Shown here: positions 43,833 to 51,741 of the stretch, one piece after another
How the letters are laid out: each line of letters starts with the position of its first letter
How positions within the stretch are numbered: position 1 is the stretch's first letter
Virus record (IMG/VR): IMGVR_UViG_3300046504_000138
Coordinates: 1-64,000 of that record
Strand: one strand, 5' to 3'
DNA from: a virus
Length of the DNA stretch: 64,000 bases
Notes under the pieces: generated by a model
What the model was told of the DNA's origin: nothing
The model's input: the letters and a program-made list of their open reading frames with translations, nothing else
The model's database searches: none
Position numbers and translations under genes: made by a program

Positions 43833-44720
43833 ATGACTGATACTGATGTAATTGAGAAGATACTGAAATCCAGTAAACCTTCAGATTTGTTCACAGATGA
43901 TGAACCTAAAAAGATTTATATTCAATATTCCAAATTAATTCACCCTGATGTTTGCAGTCATAAATCAGCAGGTGAAGCAATGGCAAAAATGAATTATTTT
44001 AAAGATGTACTTGAAAATGGTACTCCTTATGTTGATGAAAGTGGTCCATTCAGGGTTTTTGAGAAGAAAATTGTGTATGTCGTCACTGATGCCAATCGCA
44101 AATTAATTACCAAATCTGTTGAAAATTATAAGAAACTTATGTCACTGCATGACAAACCGTCAGTTAATTTTCATAGATATCTGCCAGAAAGTATGGTTTT
44201 GGAAAAAGACTGTCTTACAATAAATTTGAAGGATCGTAGTATTCCTTTAACCGGACAGAAATTACCTCAAGAACACGTTAATTGGCTGTTTTCCAGGATG
44301 TTCGAATTTGTATTGTGGTTGAGGCAAATTAATTACTCACACATGGGTATGAATCCTACTACAGTCTTCGTAGTGCCTGAAACTCACGGTATTATAATAA
44401 TTAATTTCTATCATATGGCTACTTTAGGCAAGAAAGCCGAAACAATCAGTGCCAAGTATAAAATGTGGTATCCTACTATTCTTTTTACACAAAAAATCGC
44501 AACACCTGATATTGATTTGGAACTTTCTAAGAAAATTGCATTATATTTGTTGGGCGATAGATCAGCAGCAGGAACAAAATTAAAAATGGATAAAACGATT
44601 AATAAAGAAATTTTGAATTTTCTTCTGACAAAACATCAGAACCACAAAGATGAATTTGTTCAATATAGAGAATTATTGGCAAAAAATTTTGAAAAGAAAT
44701 TTTATCCACTACATTTGTAA
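43833..44720 (+). CDS. J-domain/pseudokinase fusion
   Basis: 295 residues. Residues about 1-65 look like a DnaJ-type J domain with the HPD tripeptide in YSKLIHPDVCSHKSAGEAM. From about 140 the sequence resembles a protein-kinase C-lobe: WLFSRMFEFVLWLRQI.YSHMGMNPTTVFVV, where active kinases have a HRD/HGDxxxxN loop, then IIIINFY where they have DFG. The catalytic Asp and the DFG Asp are both absent, so it is probably a pseudokinase. The J domain suggests recruitment of host DnaK. The kinase reading is by eye. Confidence 0.55.
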   Translation: MTDTDVIEKILKSSKPSDLFTDDEPKKIYIQYSKLIHPDVCSHKSAGEAMAKMNYFKDVLENGTPYVDESGPFRVFEKKIVYVVTDANRKLITKSVENYKKLMSLHDKPSVNFHRYLPESMVLEKDCLTINLKDRSIPLTGQKLPQEHVNWLFSRMFEFVLWLRQINYSHMGMNPTTVFVVPETHGIIIINFYHMATLGKKAETISAKYKMWYPTILFTQKIATPDIDLELSKKIALYLLGDRSAAGTKLKMDKTINKEILNFLLTKHQNHKDEFVQYRELLAKNFEKKFYPLHL

Positions 44721-44752
44721 ATAATTTTAGTACTAATATTAAATTTAAATTT

Positions 44753-44950
44753 ATGGGATTAGACAAATTTTCCTCACTCGAAGAAATGGGTGAACAGAAT
44801 GAAGCACCGGAAACTCCGGTGGCAGCAACCTCTCCTGAAGCAACTCCGGTTGCCGAAGCCGTAGTAACAGAACCCAAAACAGAAGAACCACCTGTAGCAA
44901 GTGGTAATTTTGTTTCGGAAGATAACTGTGAAACCACTAAAACTGAATAA
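44753..44950 (+). CDS. Small acidic Pro/Ala/Glu-rich protein
   Basis: 65 residues, low complexity (PETPVAATSPEATPVAEAV), probably disordered. It lies 2 bp before the vWA gene and may be a tether or adaptor of it. Confidence 0.5.
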   Translation: MGLDKFSSLEEMGEQNEAPETPVAATSPEATPVAEAVVTEPKTEEPPVASGNFVSEDNCETTKTE

Positions 44951-44952
44951 TC

Positions 44953-45867
44953 ATGGGATACAGTACATGGTCAGATGACGCATATTCACACTTAAGTAGT
45001 GGTTATGCAAGTAAAAGTGCTGCAACGATTTTCAGTAAATCTGCAGTAAGTGACATGCTTCCTATGAATTTAGGGATAAGGGAATCACGTGACAGTGACA
45101 TACACCCTGAATCATTAGCAATAATGGTATTCCTTGATGTAACAGGAAGTATGGGTAGAATTCCGGAAAGTATTATCAAAAATGAACTTGGTACTCTTAT
45201 GAATACCATTATTGACAACGGTGTTCCAAACCCACAGGTTCTTTTTGGTGCAATCGGTGATCATCATTGCGATAGCACACCACTTCAACTCGGTCAGTTT
45301 GAGTCAGGTACAGAAGACCTTGACAAATGGCTGAAAAATACCTATCTTGAAGGTGGTGGTGGCGGTCAGAACATGGAGTCATATTTATTGGCATGGCTTG
45401 TTGCAGGAAGGCATACTTCAATTGATTGCTTTGAAAAACGCAATGAAAAAGGATTCCTTTTCACACTCGGTGATGAAAAAACATGGGGTGATGTAAATGC
45501 AAGCAGACTGAAAGACCTTTTGGGTTACACTCAGGCAGAAGATGTAACTGCTGAACAACTTCTTGAAGAAGCACAGAGACTTTATAACGTGTATCATATA
45601 CATGTTAATGAAGGCAGTTACAGGGACGATCCGGATGTTATTGGTAATTGGAAGAAACTTCTCGGTGAAAGAGTTATTGTTTTGAATGATTATCATGCAA
45701 TATGCGCAACAATAGCAACACTTATTGCTGTGCAGCATGGTGCTGACATCAAAACAGTTACTGCCAAATTCACTGCAGCAATGGCAGGCGCAGTTACTAC
45801 TGCATTATCAACTGTAAATGTTGGTGGAGTTGTATCAAAAAATGATGATGGAGTTATAAAACTCTAA
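44953..45867 (+). CDS. vWA-domain protein
   Basis: 304 residues. The MIDAS motif VFLDVTGSMG near 60 (DxTxS) is followed by GAIGDHHCDS near 98 and LEGGGGGQNMESYLLAWL near 135, all normal features of a vWA fold. FTLGDEKTWGDVN supplies the late acidic strand. The N-terminus MGYSTWSDDAYSHLSSGY is shared in its first eight residues with the WGR-ligase (MGNSTWSDERF). vWA proteins act as metal-dependent protein-binding hubs. Confidence 0.8.
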   Translation: MGYSTWSDDAYSHLSSGYASKSAATIFSKSAVSDMLPMNLGIRESRDSDIHPESLAIMVFLDVTGSMGRIPESIIKNELGTLMNTIIDNGVPNPQVLFGAIGDHHCDSTPLQLGQFESGTEDLDKWLKNTYLEGGGGGQNMESYLLAWLVAGRHTSIDCFEKRNEKGFLFTLGDEKTWGDVNASRLKDLLGYTQAEDVTAEQLLEEAQRLYNVYHIHVNEGSYRDDPDVIGNWKKLLGERVIVLNDYHAICATIATLIAVQHGADIKTVTAKFTAAMAGAVTTALSTVNVGGVVSKNDDGVIKL

Positions 45868-45886
45868 AAACATGCGAACGGTTATA

Positions 45887-45918
45887 AGGGACATGTGTAA
45901 AAATATGTCCCTTTTTTT
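45887..45918 (+). terminator. Rho-independent terminator
   Basis: AGGGACAT (45887-45894) pairs with ATGTCCCT (45905-45912), followed by TTTTTT. The T-run merges with the -33 TTG of the next promoter. Confidence 0.8.
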
Positions 45919-45947
45919 GTAACATTATGAATTACTTTACGTATAAT
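45917..45947 (+). promoter_or_regulatory. Phage promoter TTGTAACATT/CGTATAAT
   Basis: TTGTAACATT from 45917 and TATAAT at 45942-45947, 22-bp spacing, 17 bp before ATG 45965. Confidence 0.75.
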
Positions 45948-45964
45948 TAGAAAATAATACTCTA

Positions 45965-47104
45965 ATGAAGATAAAAATTGTATTGGGGTTAGGCTTCGGG
46001 GATGAAGGTAAAGGCGCAACAGTCAATGCTTTATGTACTGATCCTAAAAATACTGTAGTTGTTAGGCATAATTCGGGTCATCAAGTTGGACACACTGTTG
46101 TTCATAATAATATCCGGCATCCATTTTCGAACTTTGGTTCAGGTACACTCAAAGGTGTTCCTACATACTTTTCAGAATACTGTACTGTTAATCCATTGGC
46201 GGTGAAAAAAGAAGGCGATGTTCTTCGTGCACAAGGAATTTATCCCGTTGTATATTATAATGCCAATGCTATGGTGACTACACCATATGATATTTATAGG
46301 AATACAAATGATGGCAATAATGTTTTACATGGCACTGTTGGTGTTGGTTTTGGCGCAACAATTCAACGTAATGAGGACATGTATCACCTGTACATCAGAG
46401 ACCTTCAATATCCGAAAATTAGAGACATGAAATTGATTGCTATTCAGCAATACGTTTGCCGTGAAACCAATGATTATGCCATTGTTGGAAACAAACATTA
46501 TGATCAAATCATTGAAAAATTCAAATTGTCGTGTGATGAACTTGTTCAGAAGTACTCAATTATTGATAATTTCGGTTACATTCGTGTACATGATCCTGAT
46601 TTGATTTTTGAAGGTGGTCAGGGTATTATGCTTGACATGGATTATGGTTTCTATCCAAATGTAACACGAAGCAATACCACAAGCAAGAATGCAATGGAAA
46701 TTATTGAGAAGAATGGTCTTGGCAGTCATATGATCGAAACATATTATGTCACACGTGCATATCAAACCAGGCACGGCAATGGACCGATGACTAACGATGA
46801 TTTGGATATTTCATATATCAAACCTAATCCTCTTGAAACAAATGTTGATACAGGCGCACAAGGCATTTTCAGAAAATCTGTATTGGACATGGATTTACTA
46901 AAATATGCATTGAATTGTGATAAGTATCACAATAAAAGTTTGGGAAAATTTTTGGTAGTTACCTGCATGGATCAAGTTGGGGAAAGAGTACCTGTTACTG
47001 ATTTCGAAGGTAAACTTTTGAGTCTCATGCCAAAAGAAATCGGCAATTGGCTGAGTATATTTAATGTTTATACATCAAATTCTGATCAAGGAATTGTTTT
47101 TTAA
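45965..47104 (+). CDS. purA: Adenylosuccinate synthetase-like (PurA)
   Basis: 379 residues, shorter than the usual 420-430 of bacterial PurA. P-loop GFGDEGKG with Asp13 in the position of the catalytic Asp; NSGHQVGHTVV with the catalytic His; FEGGQGIMLDMDYGFYPNV then RSNTTS, the IMP/Asp-binding region; and a C-terminal TCMDQVGERVPV. It would join IMP (or a deoxy relative) to aspartate. Phage PurZ enzymes that make aminoadenine, as I recall them, replace this Asp, so the residue favours PurA. It may boost the adenine pool. Confidence 0.85.
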   Translation: MKIKIVLGLGFGDEGKGATVNALCTDPKNTVVVRHNSGHQVGHTVVHNNIRHPFSNFGSGTLKGVPTYFSEYCTVNPLAVKKEGDVLRAQGIYPVVYYNANAMVTTPYDIYRNTNDGNNVLHGTVGVGFGATIQRNEDMYHLYIRDLQYPKIRDMKLIAIQQYVCRETNDYAIVGNKHYDQIIEKFKLSCDELVQKYSIIDNFGYIRVHDPDLIFEGGQGIMLDMDYGFYPNVTRSNTTSKNAMEIIEKNGLGSHMIETYYVTRAYQTRHGNGPMTNDDLDISYIKPNPLETNVDTGAQGIFRKSVLDMDLLKYALNCDKYHNKSLGKFLVVTCMDQVGERVPVTDFEGKLLSLMPKEIGNWLSIFNVYTSNSDQGIVF

Positions 47105-47123
47105 TAAATATTGTATATATTTG
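47094..47123 (+). promoter_or_regulatory. Host-type (Bacteroidetes) promoter
   Basis: TTG at 47094-47096, 19 bp, TATATTTG at 47116-47123, ending 4 bp before ATG 47128, which predicts a leaderless mRNA. Confidence 0.55.
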
Positions 47124-47127
47124 CATT

Positions 47128-47922
47128 ATGAAATTCTTAATTCAAAAGATCAACGGTGAGATCAGGCATGATTTTGCATTCACACTCTTAGAATCCATAA
47201 GATTTAAGAATTGGTTATCACGTAATGATAAAAAAGATAAAATCAAAGTAAAATTCATCGAATATAGTGACGAAATACCTGAACCTTCGGATATTTATCC
47301 AATGCCATTTAAACCAATGCACAAGGATTACGTGCCAATTGGCAGTGTTGAATTTGTCAGTGATTTTCTAATGCATTTTCATAATCTCAAACCTGAACCA
47401 ATAAATGTTCCGGAAGAACTTTTCGGGTTTGCAAAAAGATATATATTTAATGATAGTCATTTAGGCTTGGAGAATCAAGCAGGAAAATTCTTTGTAAAGA
47501 GTAATGACAAAATCAAAGGCTTTGCTGAACTTGTAGAATGTTTTGATAATGGCAATCAGGGAACAAAATACTCAATTCCAATACCTGTGGGAGCATATCA
47601 ATTTTCAGAATATATCAGAGGCATTGAAAGTGAATGGAGAGTCTTCGTATATGAAGATAAAATGGTTGGATTACAGAATTATACTGGTGATTTTACTGTA
47701 TTTCCAAATATTAATAGAATCAAACAAATAATCAATGCATTCGAAGTAAGTGGTAGTGCCCCGATAGCATATACACTTGATGTAGGTGTGACAGATCACG
47801 ATACAATTATTATCGAAGTGCATGATTTTTTCAGTTGCGGACTCTATGGATTTGCAAATCACGGAGTATTACCGCATATGTTTTATAGATGGTTTGAAGA
47901 ATATTTATTCATAAATTTCTAA
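47128..47922 (+). CDS. ATP-grasp family protein
   Basis: 264 residues. Lys-containing strand FFVKSNDKIKGF near 113, then FSEYIRGIESEWRVFVYEDKM near 153 and YTLDVGVTDHDTIIIEVHDFFSCGLYGF near 214, the order of the ATP-grasp nucleotide and Mg sites. It resembles the phage-associated ATP-grasp group seen near stress and peptide-tagging systems. Such enzymes ligate a carboxylate to an amine; the substrate is unknown. Neighbours: PurA and the SGD-repeat protein. Confidence 0.65.
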   Translation: MKFLIQKINGEIRHDFAFTLLESIRFKNWLSRNDKKDKIKVKFIEYSDEIPEPSDIYPMPFKPMHKDYVPIGSVEFVSDFLMHFHNLKPEPINVPEELFGFAKRYIFNDSHLGLENQAGKFFVKSNDKIKGFAELVECFDNGNQGTKYSIPIPVGAYQFSEYIRGIESEWRVFVYEDKMVGLQNYTGDFTVFPNINRIKQIINAFEVSGSAPIAYTLDVGVTDHDTIIIEVHDFFSCGLYGFANHGVLPHMFYRWFEEYLFINF

Positions 47923-47924
47923 AT

Positions 47925-48305
47925 ATGAAAATGAGTAGTATTATAATAAATGGTAAGTCATACATTGGAAGCCAAGTCAGTGTCAGTGGTAATAAGATTA
48001 CAATAAATGGCACTGATGTTACTCCGGATACCAAGATAGTTAATATCACAATTGAAGGTGATGTTGATTATGTGACTGCTGATTACTGTGAAAAAATCAT
48101 AGTAAATGGTAATGTAAAAACAGTGTGTACTACAAGTGGTGACATCGAATGCAAAGATGTTGCAGGTGATGTTAAACTCACAAGTGGTGATGTTCAATGT
48201 GGTAATGTTGGTGGTAGTGTACAGACCGTAAGTGGTGATGTTAAAGCCGAAAACATCAATGGTAGTGTAAAAACTCTCTCAGGAGACATTAAATATAAAA
48301 AATAA
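47925..48305 (+). CDS. Beta-repeat (SGD) protein
   Basis: 126 residues. The C-terminal two-thirds is built from repeats around TTSGDIECKDVAGDVKL, LTSGDVQCGNVGGSVQT and TVSGDVKAENINGSVKT, a right-handed beta-helix or bactofilin-like stack. No enzyme site. Found between the ATP-grasp gene and the ligase with 1-2 bp gaps, so one operon. Confidence 0.65.
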   Translation: MKMSSIIINGKSYIGSQVSVSGNKITINGTDVTPDTKIVNITIEGDVDYVTADYCEKIIVNGNVKTVCTTSGDIECKDVAGDVKLTSGDVQCGNVGGSVQTVSGDVKAENINGSVKTLSGDIKYKK

Positions 48306-48306
48306 T

Positions 48307-49662
48307 ATGGGAAACAGTACTTGGTCAGACGAAAGGTTTATTGCAAACCGAAAATACAAAGCATTGTGTGTAATTATGACACCTAATGGTATTGTAAAAG
48401 AAGGAACAGTGTTAACAACAGAAGAATGGAAAGAGGTCTTAGTATTTGGCATAGGACATGATTTTGACGGCATGTTCGAATTAGTTGATGAAACAAACAA
48501 AAATAATAATATGAAAGAATTTCCAAAACTCTTCAAAAAAACAACAACAGGTGCTATTCAGGAATGGACAGTCAGTGTTGATGAAATTAATGGTATTCCT
48601 ACCATAATCAATAGATTTGGTCAGGTTGGCGGTAAAATTCAATACAGTCATGAACAAGTTCTATCAGGCAAAAACACTGGCAGGGCAAATGCAACTACTG
48701 CAATGGAACAGGCAGAAGCACAAGCCAAAAGCCGTTGGGAAAAACAACTCAAAAAGGGATACGTTCAGAATATCGAAGATGCACAGGCAGGTGTTGTTGA
48801 TGCCATTATTGAAGGCGGTATTGCTCCAATGCTTGCGCATAAATTCTCAGAACAAGGGCATAAGATAAAATATCCGGCACTTGCACAGCCGAAACTTGAT
48901 GGACACCGTTGTACTTCACAGAACATGACATCATTACTTCATCACATTTCAGAGAACGGTAATGAAATTACTCTTTGGAGCAGAACACGTAAGCCTATTA
49001 CAAGTTGTCCACATATAATTGAGGCACTGAAATATATTTCAATTCCCAGACTTGATGGCGAACTTTATAATCATGACTATCATAATAACTTTGAAGAACT
49101 CAGTTCATTAATACGTCAGGAAGAGCCAAAAGAAGGATATGAAAAGATTCAATATCATGTTTATGATATGCCAAGTTCCAATATGACCAATATTGAACGT
49201 AACGAAATTCTACAGTCATTTAAAAAGGGTTTTGAAGGTACGCCAATTCATATTGTTGAAACTATTGTGGTTAATGATGAAGACGAACTCATGGTGGCTT
49301 TCGAACATTTTCTTGCAGAAGGTTATGAAGGTTGCATGGTCAGGAATGCAGATGGCATATATGTCAATAAACGTTCATATGACCTGCAGAAAATCAAAGA
49401 ATTTGACGACAGTGAGTTTAAAATTATTGGAATTAAAGTCGGAACTAAAGGTTCAATGGCAGGTAAAGCAGTATTCACCTGTGATATTCCCAATGTAGGA
49501 ACTTTTGATGTTAAATTGAAAGGCAATATGGATGATCTGAAAACATATGCTGATGACCCAAGTTTGGTTATTGGTAAAATTCTCACGGTCAAATATCAAG
49601 GATTTACCAAGTATGGTTTTCCAAGATTTCCTGTTGGATTGCGTTTCAGAGAAGATTTATAA
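48307..49662 (+). CDS. WGR-domain DNA ligase (ATP-dependent)
   Basis: 451 residues. Residues 1-68 form a separate N-terminal part that starts MGNSTWSDERF. Residues about 80-160 are a WGR domain (EWTVSVDEINGIPTIINRFG, then a KSRWEKQLKKGY end). From about 190 comes the ATP-ligase core: AQPKLDGHR with the adenylated Lys near 197, DGELYNHDY, YEGCMVRN, DLQKIKEF, and an OB-fold tail TVKYQGFTKYGFPRFPV. It seals DNA nicks; the WGR part probably directs it to DNA ends or nicks. Confidence 0.85.
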   Translation: MGNSTWSDERFIANRKYKALCVIMTPNGIVKEGTVLTTEEWKEVLVFGIGHDFDGMFELVDETNKNNNMKEFPKLFKKTTTGAIQEWTVSVDEINGIPTIINRFGQVGGKIQYSHEQVLSGKNTGRANATTAMEQAEAQAKSRWEKQLKKGYVQNIEDAQAGVVDAIIEGGIAPMLAHKFSEQGHKIKYPALAQPKLDGHRCTSQNMTSLLHHISENGNEITLWSRTRKPITSCPHIIEALKYISIPRLDGELYNHDYHNNFEELSSLIRQEEPKEGYEKIQYHVYDMPSSNMTNIERNEILQSFKKGFEGTPIHIVETIVVNDEDELMVAFEHFLAEGYEGCMVRNADGIYVNKRSYDLQKIKEFDDSEFKIIGIKVGTKGSMAGKAVFTCDIPNVGTFDVKLKGNMDDLKTYADDPSLVIGKILTVKYQGFTKYGFPRFPVGLRFREDL

Positions 49663-49663
49663 T

Positions 49664-49837
49664 ATGGCACAAAAGAAGAGAATTCAATATCAAGAAACCT
49701 ATAAAAAGGGTGTGGTTGCCGAAAAAGAGCAAATGCTTAAACTCATTAACATGCCAGAAACAATAGTTTATGCTGTTAAGGCAGGCAAATACGATGATGG
49801 CAAAGAATTTATTACAATAACAATTGATAATGTATAA
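49664..49837 (+). CDS. Small protein of unknown function
   Basis: 57 residues from ATG 49664 (MAQKKRIQYQETYKKGVVAE...), 1 bp after the ligase. Its end overlaps the next start. Part of a chain of small overlapping genes to 51.66 kb. Confidence 0.55.
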   Translation: MAQKKRIQYQETYKKGVVAEKEQMLKLINMPETIVYAVKAGKYDDGKEFITITIDNV

Positions 49838-50060
49838 AGGTATGGTACGATTTTTAGAAGAAAACGGTTTTCCAATGACGTTGATCTTGGACACTGATTT
49901 TAATTACGAAGACCCTCAAAATGATTTTAAGGGTCATTACACAAAAGTCACAGATGCTGCAGGTAATATTGTTGGCGAATTTGCACACAAGGATTTACGT
50001 GGAAGAATTCATTGGGTGAATGGTTTCTTTACTGCTTTAAAGTTAAGAAATGGAATATAA
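49830..50060 (+). CDS. Small protein of unknown function
   Basis: 76 residues from ATG 49830 (or 72 from ATG 49842), beta-rich (TLILDTDFNYEDPQNDFKGH, then an HWVNGFFTALKLRNG end). Its stop overlaps the next ATG (TAATG). Confidence 0.5.
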   Translation: MYKGMVRFLEENGFPMTLILDTDFNYEDPQNDFKGHYTKVTDAAGNIVGEFAHKDLRGRIHWVNGFFTALKLRNGI

Positions 50061-50350
50061 TGGTACTTAAAGGCACATACACACTCAGTTATTATAGTGA
50101 AAAGATACTTCACGATCTGATCATTGTTGTTGAACTCCGGATGATTGAAGGCTTAATGAAGCCAGGACAGAACGTTTGGGAAGGTTTTGCCACATTGAAC
50201 GGTCAACCATATGAGGAAGAAGATTTAAGTCATTGTGTTAATGCTTTACTTACCGTACAACGAATTGGTTTAGAACGCAAAAGAATTTTGAAAGACAACT
50301 GTAAATTAAATAAGATGACCTTTAAAGTAAAAAAGGAGACAATAAAATGA
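50060..50350 (+). CDS. Small protein of unknown function
   Basis: 96 residues from ATG 50060 (TAATG overlap). Residues about 37-75 contain KPGQNVWEGFATLNGQPYEE and a helix. No recognised family; Cys74-region motifs are not metal-like. Overlaps the next start by 4 bp. Confidence 0.5.
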   Translation: MVLKGTYTLSYYSEKILHDLIIVVELRMIEGLMKPGQNVWEGFATLNGQPYEEEDLSHCVNALLTVQRIGLERKRILKDNCKLNKMTFKVKKETIK

Positions 50351-50679
50351 CAACAGATGAATTAAACACTGCATTAACAATGGAGATAATTCATTATAAA
50401 GAAACCGATGAATTAACTCCTGATCTGAAAAGATTACTCATGGAACTAATTTGGTTAGAAACGCCAAAAGCAAGATATAAATTCTTGAGTGATAATATAA
50501 AAATATTGTGTGAAGCAGATGCATATGTTGCTGCATGTAAACACTCTATACATTTCGATCCTAAAAAGTCTGATAAACCAAATCTATATATGGGTCAAAT
50601 TATATGGTGCTCATATTGTAGTACAATAAAAAAGCATGCAGGAGAATTAGGTTTAAAAACAACAAGAGAAAGAGTATGA
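50347..50679 (+). CDS. Small protein, possible zinc binder
   Basis: 110 residues, start overlapping the previous gene by 4 bp. It carries a Cys/His set (AACKHSIHFD near 57-66 and IWCSYCS near 80) that could bind zinc. Unknown function. Confidence 0.5.
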   Translation: MTTDELNTALTMEIIHYKETDELTPDLKRLLMELIWLETPKARYKFLSDNIKILCEADAYVAACKHSIHFDPKKSDKPNLYMGQIIWCSYCSTIKKHAGELGLKTTRERV

Positions 50680-50933
50680 AACCAAGAGAATTTCTTAAAA
50701 TAATGATGGAATATGTCGATGAAGACAGACGTTGGAGAGCATTAAGTGTTGGCGATATTATTTATGATGCACAAGCACGTTGGGGAGATACTGATTATCA
50801 TAAAATGATAATTGATGAAATTAATCTTGAAGAACGAGAAGTTATTGCACATGATGCAAGTCCTGTTGTAAATTTTCATAATGCAAAACTAAGTGGTTTT
50901 TTAACTGAAAAAGAATTTAACAAACTAAAATAA
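50676..50933 (+). CDS. Small protein of unknown function
   Basis: 85 residues, ATGA overlap upstream. Two helices with a strand pair (SVGDIIYDAQARWGDTDYHK). Confidence 0.5.
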   Translation: MKPREFLKIMMEYVDEDRRWRALSVGDIIYDAQARWGDTDYHKMIIDEINLEEREVIAHDASPVVNFHNAKLSGFLTEKEFNKLK

Positions 50934-51274
50934 TGAAATTCTATAGATACGAAACAGTTCAATATGCAGTTATTGGTGATGATGGTGAATATACTGATTC
51001 ACATCTTCCCAATCCAAAATTGGAAGTAAGAGAATATGATCTGCTTAAGGAAACGCCAAAAGGATATTGGATTGGTTATGGTAGTATGGGTTATAGTCAT
51101 TATAATTGGAAGAAATGGGTAAGTAAAACTTGCAAAAAAAGATTTGCATATCCCACAAAGGAAGAAGCATTAATAAATTTTATTAAACGAACAGAAAAGA
51201 GAATTGGAATTTTGGATAGCCAGTTAATGGCATGTAAAATAAGTTTGAATTTAGCAAAAAACCTGAAAATATGA
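50933..51274 (+). CDS. Phage accessory protein of unknown function
   Basis: 113 residues. The pattern KGYWIGYG...WKKWVSK..KKRFAYPTKEEALINFIKRTEKRI is one I recognise as recurrent in small phage accessory proteins without known function. TAATG overlap upstream, ATGA downstream. Confidence 0.55.
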   Translation: MKFYRYETVQYAVIGDDGEYTDSHLPNPKLEVREYDLLKETPKGYWIGYGSMGYSHYNWKKWVSKTCKKRFAYPTKEEALINFIKRTEKRIGILDSQLMACKISLNLAKNLKI

Positions 51275-51660
51275 AATTCAAAACATTAAAAAGAGTTAGT
51301 CCTATTGATAGTAAATTTGATGAATATGCATCAATAGGAGAAGAGGGTGAAATGTATACTCATGAGCATCCAAAATGGCTTGGTAATGAAGCAACAATTG
51401 AAGGTCTAAAAAATCTTTGTGATGATGAAGATATTGATATTGATTGGAAGAATTATAAGATTGTCGAAATCGAATATTTTGAAGGCAATGTTAGTGCAGA
51501 TATCCGTAATAAACTTACTCCTGCCTTTAATTTAATTGCATTGCTCAATTTATATTTTAAAGAAGAAGATCAACAAAAAAGATACTTATTAAAACGTGTC
51601 ATTAAAAAAGAAATGGCACGAAGTAAAAAAAATATAAAATATATTGACAACTTGTTGTAA
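51271..51660 (+). CDS. Protein of unknown function
   Basis: 129 residues, acidic N-terminal half (EEGEMYTHEHPKWLGNEATI), basic C-terminal helix (LLKRVIKKEMARSKKNIKYI). Last gene of the overlapping chain; the next promoter overlaps its stop. Confidence 0.5.
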   Translation: MKFKTLKRVSPIDSKFDEYASIGEEGEMYTHEHPKWLGNEATIEGLKNLCDDEDIDIDWKNYKIVEIEYFEGNVSADIRNKLTPAFNLIALLNLYFKEEDQQKRYLLKRVIKKEMARSKKNIKYIDNLL

Positions 51661-51686
51661 CATTACAGTATCTTTGTCGTATAATG
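51655..51686 (+). promoter_or_regulatory. Phage promoter TTGTAACATT/CGTATAATG
   Basis: TTGTAACATT from 51655 and TATAATG at 51680-51686, 22-bp spacing, upstream of lemA at 51742. Confidence 0.75.
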
Positions 51687-51741
51687 TAATCGTATAACAT
51701 GATCGTATGAAAATTTATTATTAACTAAAATTTGATAAAGT

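Noticed and set aside
45965-47104. PurZ and aminoadenine (Z) DNA
   Set aside because: The catalytic Asp of PurA is present and no MazZ or DatZ was recognised in the window, so there is no support beyond the family resemblance.
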